Numbered from the stretch's first letter, positions 1 to 8,292 are shown. The stretch: 64,000 nucleotides of DNA from Accumulibacter sp031732815 (GCF_031732815.1 NZ_JAVMKF010000303.1:6141-70140), one strand, 5' to 3'. The notes: generated by a model from the letters alone, not told the origin. Numbers and translations are program-made.

Positions 1-1
1 A

Positions 2-2524
2 CACGTCTATCTGTTTGAGGACATCACCGCGCGTCGTGCCGCCGAGGAGGCGTTGGTCGAGAGTTTGTGGGAGCAGCAGCTCATTTTCGACAACGCGATG
101 ATCGGCATCTCGTATCAGCGCGAACGAACGATTCTGCGCTGCAATCGTCGTCTGGAAGAGATTTTCGGATATCCCGCAGGCGGCTTGAGCGGCCGGTCGA
201 CGCGCATCCTGTTTCCGAGCGACGAGGCCTGGGAGGATGCCGCCCGCCAGATCGTCGAGCGCTGCGCGGTAGTGCACGGGACCTTCGATGGCGAACTGAT
301 GCATTGTCGGCACGATGGCACGCCGATCTGGGTTCATCTGATCGGACGCGCGATTGGCCAGAAGGAGGACGGTGATGTCTGGATCTGGACCTACGAGGAT
401 GTCACCGCGCATCGGGCGGCTCAGCAGGCACTGCGCGACAGCCATCTCGACCTGGAACGGCGGGTCGCCGAACGTACGCTCGAGCTCGAGCAGCAACTGC
501 ACTTCATGCGTCAATTGATCGAGGCGATTCCTGGGCCGGTCTTCTACAAGAACTGGCAGGGCCGCTATCTGGGCTGTAATCAGGCTTTCCTCAAGTTGAT
601 CGGGCGTTCACGCGAGGAGGTGATCGGTGCCAGCGTCTACGATCTGGCGCCACGTGAGCTGGCTGAGCGCTATCAGTTGTCTGACAAACAACTGCTTGAA
701 AAGGAGGCTGGTTCGCTGGTCTACGAATCGCGCGTGGTAGACGCCGAAGGCAACTTTCGGGACGTCATCTTCCACAAGGCGACCTACGGCGGACCCGGCG
801 ATTCGGGTGGCGGGGTGGTCGGCGTGATGCTCGACATTACCGAGCGCAAGCGCATGGAGGTTCGCCTGCGTCAGGCGGCGACGGTCTTCGACAGCAGCGC
901 AGAGGGAATCACGATTACCTCGCCGGATGCCGCGATCATCGCGGTCAACCGTGCGTTTACCGAGATCACCGGTTATCGGGAGGATGAGGTCATCGGGCGG
1001 AATCCGCGTTTCCTGCAGTCCGGCCTGCACGGGCAGAACTTCTACCGCGAGATGTGGGAGACGCTGGCGCTCCATGGACGCTGGCAGGGTGAGGTGTGGA
1101 ACCGGCGCAAGGACGGACAGGCTTTTCTCGAATCTCTGACGATCAGCGCCGTGAAAGATAATGCCGGCGTCGTGACACACTATGTAGGCGTCTTTTCCGA
1201 CATTACCGAACTGCGCAAGGCGCACGATCGGCTTGACCACCAGGCGCACCACGACCCTTTGACCGGGCTGCCGAACCGATTGCTGCTCGGTGACCGTCTG
1301 CACAAGGCGCTGCAACGGGCGCATCGGGATGAGTCTGGCCTGGCCGTCTTCTTCATCGATCTTGACCGCTTCAAGAACATCAACGATACCCTGGGCCACC
1401 AGGTGGGCGACCGCGTTCTCTGCGAAGTGGCTTGGCGCCTGAGCCGATTGATGCGCGAATCGGATACAGTCGGACGCCTGGGTGGCGACGAATTTCTCAT
1501 CATAATAGAGGACATAAGCGATCCATCGGCAGCTTCGCACATCGCTGAAAACATTCTCGACGTACTGCAGAATTCCCCGGTGACCGTCAACCAGGAGTTC
1601 TTCGTTGGCGCCAGCATAGGGATCAGCGTCTTCCCGCAGGACGGTGTCGATGCCGAAACGCTGATGAAGAACGCAGATGTGGCGATGTATCGGGCCAAGG
1701 AACGCGGTCGCAACACTTACGAGTTCTTTACCGGAAGCCTTACCCAGTCTTCGCTCGCCCGCCTGCGTCTCGAGACCGACTTGCGCCGCGCGCTCGAGCG
1801 CGATGAGTTGCGGGTGTACCTGCAACCGCAGGTGTCCCTGGCTACCGGTCGGGTACTCGGCGCTGAAGCACTCGTACGCTGGCTACACCCGGCGCAAGGC
1901 ATGCTCCTGCCGCCCGATTTCATTCGCTTGGCGGAAGAGTCCGGGTTGATCGTCCAGATCGGCGAGTGGGTGCAGCAGTCGGCCATGGCGCAGTGGGCAG
2001 CCTGGAGCGCCGCCGGGCTGGCCCCGGGTGTCCTGTCGATAAATGTCTCGGGCCTTGAGTTTGCCCGTGGTCGCATACAGGAAACCGCGCGCAAGGCGCT
2101 TGAGGCTTCTGGCCTGTCGGCGCAGCTTCTCGAACTGGAAATCACCGAAGGCGCGATCATGAGTCATGCCGAGAACAGCCTTCAGGTCTTGAGCAACCTG
2201 CGTGCAATGGGCTTGCGGGTGGTGATCGACGATTTTGGTACCGGCTATTCGTCGTTGGCACACTTGAAGCGTCTGCCGCTTGACAAGCTGAAGGTTGACC
2301 GCAGCTTCGTGCACGGCTTGCCCAACGGTGCCGAGGACTGCGCTATCACGCGTGCAGTGATCGGCCTGGCCCACAGCTTGCAGTTGACCGTGATCGCCGA
2401 AGGCGTCGAGCGCGACGAGCAACGCGATTTCCTGGCGCGCGAAGGCTGCGACGAGATACAGGGCTACCTGACCGGTCAGCCGATGCCTTTCGCCGACTAC
2501 GAACGTTCGTTGCTTCGGCGCTGA
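2..2524 (+). CDS. PAS-PAS-PAS-GGDEF-EAL sensor protein (5' end outside window)
   Basis: Predicted to make and/or break cyclic di-GMP in response to signals sensed by PAS domains. The frame is open from base 2; its first residues look like the end of another PAS/PAC domain (DITARRAAEEAL), so the start lies upstream of the window. Three PAS domains follow (about nt 70-420, 510-850, 870-1210), then a GGDEF domain with intact GGDEF at nt 1481-1495. An RESD inhibitory-site motif (RxxD) sits exactly five residues before it. The EAL domain has EAL at nt 1865-1873 and keeps LEITEG, DDFGTGYSSL and KVDRSF, the metal and catalytic motifs. Both output domains therefore look competent, although many such fusions use only one. 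No transmembrane segment is visible in this part. The nearest downstream gene is on the other strand. Confidence 0.93.
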   Translation, partial: HVYLFEDITARRAAEEALVESLWEQQLIFDNAMIGISYQRERTILRCNRRLEEIFGYPAGGLSGRSTRILFPSDEAWEDAARQIVERCAVVHGTFDGELMHCRHDGTPIWVHLIGRAIGQKEDGDVWIWTYEDVTAHRAAQQALRDSHLDLERRVAERTLELEQQLHFMRQLIEAIPGPVFYKNWQGRYLGCNQAFLKLIGRSREEVIGASVYDLAPRELAERYQLSDKQLLEKEAGSLVYESRVVDAEGNFRDVIFHKATYGGPGDSGGGVVGVMLDITERKRMEVRLRQAATVFDSSAEGITITSPDAAIIAVNRAFTEITGYREDEVIGRNPRFLQSGLHGQNFYREMWETLALHGRWQGEVWNRRKDGQAFLESLTISAVKDNAGVVTHYVGVFSDITELRKAHDRLDHQAHHDPLTGLPNRLLLGDRLHKALQRAHRDESGLAVFFIDLDRFKNINDTLGHQVGDRVLCEVAWRLSRLMRESDTVGRLGGDEFLIIIEDISDPSAASHIAENILDVLQNSPVTVNQEFFVGASIGISVFPQDGVDAETLMKNADVAMYRAKERGRNTYEFFTGSLTQSSLARLRLETDLRRALERDELRVYLQPQVSLATGRVLGAEALVRWLHPAQGMLLPPDFIRLAEESGLIVQIGEWVQQSAMAQWAAWSAAGLAPGVLSINVSGLEFARGRIQETARKALEASGLSAQLLELEITEGAIMSHAENSLQVLSNLRAMGLRVVIDDFGTGYSSLAHLKRLPLDKLKVDRSFVHGLPNGAEDCAITRAVIGLAHSLQLTVIAEGVERDEQRDFLAREGCDEIQGYLTGQPMPFADYERSLLRR

Positions 2525-2690
2525 TCCGTCCGCCTCGGATTGCTTGGACAAATCTGGTGCGCGACCCGGCCCTGGTGCGCGACGACTCGGCTGACGGGCC
2601 CGCTCGCCCATCGCCGGCGATCGCCACGTCGGTGTCTCGTTACTGGCTGGCGCCCGTGTGGAAGGCGCGTGATGAACTCTTCGCCAGCCA

Positions 2691-3707
2691 TCAGCCGTCG
2701 GTCTTGAGCCAGGTTGCGGCGCTCAGCGCGAAGTAGCTGAGAATCCCGTCCGCGCCGGCTCGCTTGCAGGCCAGCAGGCTTTCCAGGACGCAAGCGCGTT
2801 CATCAAGCCAGCCGTTCTGTGCCGCAGCCTTGAGCATGGCGTACTCGCCGCTGACCTGGTAGACGTAGGTCGGTGCGCCGAATTCATCCTTGACGCGGCG
2901 AACAATGTCGAGATAAGGCAGCCCCGGTTTGACCATCACCATGTCGGCGCCTTCGGCCAGGTCGAGCGCGACCTCGCGTAGTGCCTCGTCGCTATTGGCC
3001 GGGTCCATCTGATAGGTGCTCTTGTTGCCCTTGCCGAGGTTTCCCGCCGAGCCGACGGCGTCGCGGAAGGGGCCATAAAAGCTGGACGCATATTTTGCCG
3101 AATAGGCCAGGATGCGCGTATGAATCAGCCCGGCAGTGTCGAGTTCACGCCGAATCCGTCCAACCCGACCGTCCATCATGTCCGACGGGGCGACGACGTC
3201 GGCGCCGGCCTGCGCCTGAATGAGCGCCTGCTGCGCCAGGACCGCCAGCGTCTCGTCATTCAGGACGTATTGCCGCGGGTCATCGGCGGCGATCAGACCG
3301 TCCTGTCCATGACTCGTATAGGGGTCCAGGGCGACGTCGGTGATCACGCCGAGTTCCGGGAACTCGCGCTTCAAGGCGGTGACCACGCGCGGCACCAGGC
3401 CGTCCGGGTTGCACGCTTCCTCGGCGCCCGGCGTCTTGCCGGCGGCGTCGATGACCGGAAACAGGGCAAGCGCCGGGATGCCCAGCGCGAGCGCGCGTTC
3501 GGCCGTCCTCAGCAGCCGGTCCAGACTTTGTCTTGCCAGGCCGGGCAGCGAAGCTATCGGTTCCAGCCGATCGTTGCCGTCAAGAACGAAAACCGGATAG
3601 ATCAGATCGTCGGTCGAGAGTCGTGTTTCGCGCATCAGACGGCGGGAAAAATCGTCGCGACGCATGCGGCGCATGCGGGTGTTCGGAAATGCGGTGTTGT
3701 GATCCAT
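2691..3707 (-). CDS. hemB: Delta-aminolevulinic acid dehydratase (porphobilinogen synthase)
   Basis: Condenses two 5-aminolevulinate molecules to porphobilinogen in cytosolic haem synthesis. The 338-aa length is normal for the family. The two active-site lysine regions are present: YSAKYASSFYGPF and the Schiff-base lysine in VMVKPGLPYLD. The metal site reads DPYTSHGQDG, without the cysteines of the Zn-dependent type, so this should be a Mg/K-type enzyme as in Pseudomonas. The ATG at 3707 begins MDHNTAFP; an internal start at the MRRMRRDDF stretch is possible because the first residues are poorly conserved in the family. The gene lies next to engB and cytochrome c4, as in other betaproteobacteria, and supplies haem for the c-type cytochromes encoded nearby. 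Confidence 0.96.
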   Translation of the reverse strand: MDHNTAFPNTRMRRMRRDDFSRRLMRETRLSTDDLIYPVFVLDGNDRLEPIASLPGLARQSLDRLLRTAERALALGIPALALFPVIDAAGKTPGAEEACNPDGLVPRVVTALKREFPELGVITDVALDPYTSHGQDGLIAADDPRQYVLNDETLAVLAQQALIQAQAGADVVAPSDMMDGRVGRIRRELDTAGLIHTRILAYSAKYASSFYGPFRDAVGSAGNLGKGNKSTYQMDPANSDEALREVALDLAEGADMVMVKPGLPYLDIVRRVKDEFGAPTYVYQVSGEYAMLKAAAQNGWLDERACVLESLLACKRAGADGILSYFALSAATWLKTDG

Positions 3708-3743
3708 AAGCTACGCCAGTTCAAGATAGATAACTTTAATGGG

Positions 3744-3896
3744 CTGACCCGGTGTCAGTCAGGAACTCGCTGCCCTGCTGCTTGCTCAAAGTGCTTAGAT
3801 GGCCACGCCATCTCCCGCTTCACCTCCCTAAGCGGGTGCCTTATCCCCTGTAAGGCATCGACGCCCCCGGCCCCCCCTTGCCGGGGGCGTTTCCTT
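3744..3896 (+). ncRNA. Candidate small RNA: consecutive hairpins with C-rich loops, ending in a terminator
   Basis: Between hemB and engB the plus strand folds into a row of perfect hairpins. A weak one comes first (CTGAC/GTCAG, 3744-3758). Then come AGATGGC/GCCATCT with loop CAC (3797-3813), CCCGCTT/AAGCGGG with loop CACCTCCCT (3814-3836) and TGCCTTA/TAAGGCA with loop TCCCCTG (3837-3857). The last is an 11-bp terminator stem (3861-3890). The second to fourth hairpins are almost contiguous. A loop carrying CCTCC could pair with Shine-Dalgarno sequences, as in the C-rich-loop sRNAs of Neisseria (NmsR/RcoF) and Rhodobacter (CcsR); that link is inference. Both neighbours are on the minus strand, so this would be an independent transcript. 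The 5' end is not determined. Confidence 0.65.
3861..3896 (+). terminator. Rho-independent terminator of the candidate sRNA
   Basis: The stem is ACGCCCCCGGC (3861-3871) paired with GCCGGGGGCGT (3880-3890), loop CCCCCCTT, followed by TTCCTT. The weak T-tract lies only on the plus-strand side, so it does not suit engB, which ends at 3916 on the minus strand. Confidence 0.65.
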
Positions 3897-3915
3897 GTCA
3901 GTTTCCTTGTCCATC

Positions 3916-4626
3916 TCAACGCTTGTTGACGGCTACCGCCTGGCGGGCGGTCCAGCCGACTGCTGCGCGCCGTCTTGCCGAGGTGCGTCGGCCCCCCGCG
4001 GTGCCCAGCGGTGCCGGGGCAGAGTCGTCGAAGGGCAGATCCAGCCAGCCAGCGAGTACGGCTTCGGCTTCGCGCACGCCAAACTTCTTCAGCCCCGAAA
4101 AGATTTGTGCCGAACACTGTGTGCCGAGTTCGGCGAGGGCAGCCCGCACTTGCCGGCAGGTTTCAGCTTGTTCCTGACGGCTGAGTTTATCGGCCTTGGA
4201 GAGCAGGACGTGGATCGGCTTGCCGGTTACGGAGAACCAGCGCATCATCTGCTGGTCGAGGTCAGTCAGCGGGTGACGGCTGTCCATGATCAGGAGCAGA
4301 CCGCGCAGCGCAGGTCGTTCCTGAAGATAGGGAGCGAGCAGGCCCTCCCATTGACTACGGACGTCCACTGGAGCTTTTGCATAGCCGTAACCCGGCAGGT
4401 CGACCAGATACTTTCCCTCGTCGATCCGGAAGTAGTTCAGATGTTGTGTTCGCCCCGGAGTCTTGGAAACGAAGGCCAGGCGCGTGTGGTTGGCCAGAGC
4501 ATTGATTGCAGTTGACTTGCCGGCGTTCGAGCGGCCGGCGAAAGCGACTTCGCAGAGCGCGTCGGCGGGCAGTTCGCGCAGGTCGGCCACCGTCTTGTGG
4601 AAAATCGCGTGTTGGAAGAGGGGCAT
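3916..4626 (-). CDS. engB: Ribosome biogenesis GTPase EngB (YihA/YsxC)
   Basis: Essential-type GTPase acting in large ribosomal subunit assembly. The 236-aa protein has the G1 loop GRSNAGKST near residue 32, the G3 motif DLPGYGYA and the G4 motif LSKADK, in the right order. The last 35 residues or so are an Arg/Ala-rich tail (GGRRTSARRRAAVG) beyond the usual domain. The start ATG at 4626 gives MPLFQHAIFHKT, a typical N-terminus. It is divergent from cytochrome c4 and lies upstream of hemB on the same strand, with the candidate sRNA between them on the opposite strand. Confidence 0.95.
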   Translation of the reverse strand: MPLFQHAIFHKTVADLRELPADALCEVAFAGRSNAGKSTAINALANHTRLAFVSKTPGRTQHLNYFRIDEGKYLVDLPGYGYAKAPVDVRSQWEGLLAPYLQERPALRGLLLIMDSRHPLTDLDQQMMRWFSVTGKPIHVLLSKADKLSRQEQAETCRQVRAALAELGTQCSAQIFSGLKKFGVREAEAVLAGWLDLPFDDSAPAPLGTAGGRRTSARRRAAVGWTARQAVAVNKR

Positions 4627-4767
4627 AAGTCAGGCGTGCGGCAGTGGGTGAAAGGGCGGATGCGTGCCAGCGCTCGAAACTGCGATAGAATATCAGCTTT
4701 CGGCGCTCGGCTTCACCGGCTTCAAATCAGTCCAAGTTGTGTCAATGTTGTCTATGGGAGTTTCGAC

Positions 4768-5403
4768 ATGATTCGTACAACGGCGCTTGCGGTTGTCCTG
4801 GCCGCCAGTATCCCAGCCTTCGCAACAGAACAGGCTAGAGCAAAGGTTGACTTGGCGAAGGCCAAGGAGATCGCCGAGACCGTCTGCGTTGGCTGTCACG
4901 GCGCTGACGGTAACAGCCCGGCCGCTGCCAACCCGATCATCGCTGGCCAGGTGCGGGAGTACCTGTATAAGCAGCTCGGCAATTTCAAGGCGGCCGACGG
5001 CAAGCCGGCGTTGCGCGCGAACCCGATCATGGCCGGTATGGTCGCTGCGCTGTCGGACGAAGACATGCACAGTCTGGCGGCGTATTTCTCGCAGCAAGCG
5101 ATCAAGCCCTCGGTCGCCCGCGACGAGAAGCTGCTGGCCGAGGGTAAGTCGCTATGGCGCAAAGGAGATTTTGAGAAAGGTATTCCGGCGTGTGCCGGCT
5201 GTCACGGGCCAGCCGGGGCTGGTCTGCCTGCGCAGTACCCACGCCTCGCTGGGCAGTATGCCGAATACACTGCGGCGCAGTTGAAGACGTTCCGGACGCA
5301 CGAGCGCGCCAACGATCCGGAGAAAATGATGCGCGTGATCGCCGGCAAGCTTTCCGACGCTCAGATCAGTGCCGTAGCCGAGTACGCCGCCGGGCTGCGC
5401 TGA
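4768..5403 (+). CDS. Cytochrome c4, dihaem
   Basis: Periplasmic dihaem c-type cytochrome that carries electrons from the bc1 complex towards terminal oxidases. The 211-aa protein starts with a signal peptide (cleavage probably after AFA, residues 17-19) and has two CxxCH haem sites, CVGCH at 40-44 and CAGCH at 142-146, in two similar halves, as expected for c4. The open frame extends upstream to 4597, but ATG 4768 is chosen because GGGAG lies just before it and the signal peptide begins there. In many betaproteobacteria resB/resC cytochrome maturation genes follow this gene; here a CBS-domain gene does. The partner petABC operon is in the same window at 11.3 kb. Confidence 0.93.
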   Translation: MIRTTALAVVLAASIPAFATEQARAKVDLAKAKEIAETVCVGCHGADGNSPAAANPIIAGQVREYLYKQLGNFKAADGKPALRANPIMAGMVAALSDEDMHSLAAYFSQQAIKPSVARDEKLLAEGKSLWRKGDFEKGIPACAGCHGPAGAGLPAQYPRLAGQYAEYTAAQLKTFRTHERANDPEKMMRVIAGKLSDAQISAVAEYAAGLR

Positions 5404-5459
5404 GCGCTCGTCACCGAATCGTCCAGAGCCGGGCGAGATCGAGAAAGGATGGATGCGTT

Positions 5460-5888
5460 ATGAAGACAATCAGGCAGTTGCTCGCCAGCAAGAGCAGGCT
5501 CTTGGTAGCCGTCAAACCCGATGACGCAGTTTTTCATGCCCTGCAGGTCATGGCTGATCACAACGTTGGCTCGGTCCTCGTCCTCGAGAGCGGCAAGCTG
5601 GTCGGGATCGTCACCGAGCGCGACTATGCGCGCAAGGTGATCCTGCACGGAAAGGCATCGAAGGATATCCCGGTGCGCGAGATCATGAGCGACCGGGTGC
5701 TCTACGTGACGCCCGAACAGACCGTGGACGAATGCATGGCGATCATGACCGAGATGCACTTTCGTCATCTGCCGGTCATGGCCGATGACCAGGTGGTCGG
5801 CATCGTCTCGATCGGCGATGTGGTCAAGGAGACGATTTCGCACCAGCAGTTTGTCATCGAGCAGATGGAGAAGTACATCACCGGCTAG
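5460..5888 (+). CDS. CBS-domain pair protein
   Basis: A 142-aa cytosolic protein consisting of two CBS domains (about residues 10-62 and 75-132), a module that binds adenine nucleotides. The typical turns are clear: GSVLVLESGKLVGIVTERD in the first and HLPVMADDQVVGIVSIGDV in the second. It has no fused enzymatic or channel domain, so the effector or partner is unknown. ATG 5460 is preceded by GAAAGGA. It lies 56 bases after cytochrome c4 on the same strand and could be cotranscribed. Proteins of this form are common in Betaproteobacteria without assigned function. Confidence 0.9.
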   Translation: MKTIRQLLASKSRLLVAVKPDDAVFHALQVMADHNVGSVLVLESGKLVGIVTERDYARKVILHGKASKDIPVREIMSDRVLYVTPEQTVDECMAIMTEMHFRHLPVMADDQVVGIVSIGDVVKETISHQQFVIEQMEKYITG

Positions 5889-5892
5889 TTGG

Positions 5893-6531
5893 CTAAGGGA
5901 GTTCGTCAAGCCCGAACTCGTTCAGGTGTGCGGTCTCGCCCCACGCTTGCAGACGCCATGCCTGCCCGTCGCCGACCACCCAGTTGATTCCGGCGTTGGG
6001 AATCAGGAAGTCGCGCGGGATCGAGAGCGCGTTCCCGCGTGCCAGGCGATTGACGATGTCGAGGACTCCGCCGTGAGTGACCACGACGATGGTCTGTCCG
6101 CCATGCCGTAGCGCGAGGCGTGAGAGAGCCGTAGCCACGCGCTCATGCAACTGCTGCAGGCTTTCACCGCCGAACGGGATGACGAATGCTGGCTCGCGCG
6201 TCTCGAACAGCTGGTATTCGGCCGGGTAGCGGGCGCGTGACTCATCATAGGTCAGGCCTTCGAAAAAGCCGTAGCGGCGCTCACGGAATTCGGCAAGAAA
6301 GTGCGGCTGCAGCCTGAGCTGCATCGCGATACGTTCGGCAGTCTGCCGTGCGCGCAGCAGATCACTGCTGTACAGTGCCGCCACCGGCTGCCCGGAGAGC
6401 CAGCGGGCCGCCGCCTCGGCTTGCGCCAGGCCAGCCGAGTTGAGCCCGATGTCGATTTGCCCCTGAATGCGCTTTTCAGCATTCCATGTGGTTTCGCCGT
6501 GTCGGACGAGACAGATGCGGGTTGCTTTCAT
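5893..6531 (-). CDS. Histidine phosphatase family protein (phosphoglycerate mutase-like)
   Basis: A 212-aa phosphatase of the branch-1 histidine phosphatase superfamily. The RHGET catalytic motif is at residues 10-14 with the phospho-accepting His11; the acid region EFRERRYGFFEG and the second histidine in VVTHGG follow. The substrate cannot be told from sequence: relatives include GpmB-like phosphatases and alpha-ribazole phosphatase (CobC), but no cobalamin genes are nearby. It is convergent with the CBS-domain gene, with four bases between the stops. Confidence 0.9.
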   Translation of the reverse strand: MKATRICLVRHGETTWNAEKRIQGQIDIGLNSAGLAQAEAAARWLSGQPVAALYSSDLLRARQTAERIAMQLRLQPHFLAEFRERRYGFFEGLTYDESRARYPAEYQLFETREPAFVIPFGGESLQQLHERVATALSRLALRHGGQTIVVVTHGGVLDIVNRLARGNALSIPRDFLIPNAGINWVVGDGQAWRLQAWGETAHLNEFGLDELP

Positions 6532-6935
6532 GGCCGGATCTTAACCGATCTGGCCGGTTCGGCTGGCGCGGACTTGCTTCGGCAAAGGGCGTTGCCGCGC
6601 TCGCTGAGCAGCGCAGCGCTCTCGCGCCGACGGCTCGGTCGCGGCGCGCTGGCAGCCGTTCACCCGGCACCCCATTTCGTGCTGCGCGGCGGACGAAGGT
6701 GGTGCCATCGATCAGCGCAGGCAACGGGCGATCGAGTCGCACGTTCGGCCGGTAGGCATCCCGGCAGGAAGGAGTTGGCATATGGATGAGGCGAGTATTC
6801 CGGTCGCGCACCACCCAGCCGCTTGGCGAGCAGGCGGCCAGCGCGCGTCTGCGGCGGTCGCGCGACACCGTTTGGCGGCCTGGCGGTGCGCGCGGGCGGC
6901 CGACGGTGCGCTGTGCCTTGGGGTCGGCTAGCCTC
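6532..6935. other. 404-base stretch without an assigned gene
   Basis: Very GC-rich sequence between the phosphatase start and the oxidoreductase. It contains a good ribosome binding site (AAGGAG at about 6769) just before two overlapping ATG codons (6782 and 6786), described separately. I recognise no RNA, terminator or protein domain in the first 240 bases. Confidence 0.6.
6782..6931 (+). CDS. Possible 49-aa leader or small ORF before the oxidoreductase
   Basis: ATG 6782 lies 7 bases after an AAGGAG ribosome binding site. The frame encodes 49 residues beginning MDEASIPVAHHPAAW and stops at 6931, four bases before the GTG chosen for the next gene. This spacing would allow translational coupling. 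The peptide is Ala/Arg-rich and not recognised. The alternative is that the ribosome binding site serves ATG 6786, which is in frame with the oxidoreductase and would add 50 residues to it. Only one of these readings is likely to be right. Confidence 0.3.
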   Translation: MDEASIPVAHHPAAWRAGGQRASAAVARHRLAAWRCARAADGALCLGVG

Positions 6936-8183
6936 GTGCGGCACCTGATCATTGGCAACGGACCGGCCGGAGTGGTCGCGGCACTCACCCTGCGGCGGCT
7001 CGATCCAAGTGCCGAGATTACCGTGATTGGCGAAAGCGGCGGTGCGTTGCAGTCGGCAGCCTGCACGGCGTATCGCGCCTGCACAGTGGGCGAAGAAGTG
7101 GCAAGCGGCACGCCTGTGGACGCCGATCGTTTTGCTCGGTCGTGCATCGAGCTGCGCCACGCGCGCGTCGAAGCGGTCGACACGTCTGCCTGCCACGTGC
7201 GGCTGGCGGATGGGCAGGTCGTGCCCTATGATCGGGTGTTGATCGCCACCGGTTCGCGTCCGGTGCGACCGGCGATTGCCGGGATCGATCTGCCACAGGT
7301 GTTTACCTGTTGGAGCCCGGCCGACGCGCAGGCCATCGCGGCGGCGGTCGGCCCGGCCGCGCGCGTGCTGCAGATGGGTGCCGGGTTTATCGGCTGTATC
7401 AGCCTGCAGGCTCTGGCGGCAAAGGCGGCGCGGCTGACGGTCGTCGAGGTGCGCGAGCGCATGCTTGCACATCTGCTGGATGACATCGCCGGGGATCTGA
7501 TCCGGCGCTGGTGCGAGGAGCAGGGCGTGCAGATGTGTGTGGGTCGGCGCGTCGTTGCCGTCACGCAGTCCGGCGAACGATTGCGCGCCGAACTCGACGA
7601 TGGCCGGACGATCGAGGCTGACGCGCTGGTCAGCGCGACGGGTGGTCAACCCAACGTTGCCTTTCTCACCGGCAGCGGTATAGCGCTGGCGCGTGGGGTG
7701 TTGGTCGATGCCGCGATGCAGAGCAGCATCCGCGGCGTCTATGCAGCCGGGGATGCTGCGGAAGCGCTTGCAGCCAGCGCCAGTGGTCGATGGGTGAGCG
7801 CGATTCGGCCTGACGCCGTCGAGCAGGCGCGCATTGCCGCACTCAACATGGCCGGCCACCCGGTTCTCTTGCCCGGCACTTTCGCATTTTGCATCGTCGA
7901 CACGCTGGGACTGATTTCTGCGTCTTTCGGACAATGGCAGGGCTCACCCGATTGCGAGCAGGCACAGGTGCTCGATGACGGCGACTACCGCTACTTGCGC
8001 CTGGTCTTTTCCGGGGATCGTCTGATCGGCGCGAACAACGTTGGGCACACCGATCAGATCGCTGCCCTGCGTGGACTGATCCAGGGAGGCGTCAGACTCG
8101 GCGAATGGAAGGCACGTCTGTTGGCAAACCCACTGCAGTTGACCGAGGCCTACCTGGCGCTGCGACTGGCAGCCAGCGATTGA
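6936..8183 (+). CDS. FAD/NAD(P)-dependent oxidoreductase
   Basis: A 415-aa flavoprotein of the pyridine-nucleotide disulfide reductase fold, nearest in style to the N-terminal part of NirB and to rubredoxin/ferredoxin reductases. It has an FAD-binding GNGPAG at the N-terminus (residues 7-12), a second dinucleotide motif GAGFIG for NAD(P)H, a T/ATG motif (IATGSRP) and the late FAD motif GVYAAGDA. There is no redox CxxC, so electrons probably go to a separate iron-sulfur partner, which is not encoded alongside. GTG 6936 was chosen because the Rossmann strand begins at once (VRHLIIGNG); ATG 6786 would add an unconserved Arg/Trp-rich stretch. The substrate is unknown. Confidence 0.85.
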   Translation: MRHLIIGNGPAGVVAALTLRRLDPSAEITVIGESGGALQSAACTAYRACTVGEEVASGTPVDADRFARSCIELRHARVEAVDTSACHVRLADGQVVPYDRVLIATGSRPVRPAIAGIDLPQVFTCWSPADAQAIAAAVGPAARVLQMGAGFIGCISLQALAAKAARLTVVEVRERMLAHLLDDIAGDLIRRWCEEQGVQMCVGRRVVAVTQSGERLRAELDDGRTIEADALVSATGGQPNVAFLTGSGIALARGVLVDAAMQSSIRGVYAAGDAAEALAASASGRWVSAIRPDAVEQARIAALNMAGHPVLLPGTFAFCIVDTLGLISASFGQWQGSPDCEQAQVLDDGDYRYLRLVFSGDRLIGANNVGHTDQIAALRGLIQGGVRLGEWKARLLANPLQLTEAYLALRLAASD

Positions 8184-8280
8184 GCGCAATTGCCGTTTGG
8201 CGGTTACTGCCGCGACGCTCGCACATCGGATGAGCGAGTTGGTTAGCATTTCGCGTTTCGCTTGCGCTTCGCCAATGTGG

Positions 8281-8286
8281 TACGAT
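8281..8286 (+). promoter_or_regulatory. -10 element of the 4.5S RNA gene
   Basis: TACGAT ends seven bases before the predicted first base of the SRP RNA, the correct distance for a sigma-70 -10 box. No clear -35 is seen. Confidence 0.45.
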
Positions 8287-8292
8287 TCTCCG

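Noticed and set aside
608..1825. 405-codon minus-strand open frame inside the GGDEF-EAL gene
   Set aside because: The plus strand encodes clear PAS and GGDEF domains; the minus frame has no motif and is a GC-skew artefact.
2525..2690. Short direct repeat TGGTGCGCGAC in the gap before hemB
   Set aside because: Only 11 bases repeated once in GC-rich sequence, with no associated mobile element feature.
3755..4117. Minus-strand open frame of 120 codons across the candidate sRNA
   Set aside because: It overlaps the end of engB in another frame, has no ribosome site and no family resemblance; the RNA structure explains the region better.
6660..7934. Long minus-strand open frame (424 codons) over the FAD oxidoreductase
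   Set aside because: It is the antisense shadow of a recognisable flavoprotein; its product is Arg/His/Gln-rich and resembles no family.
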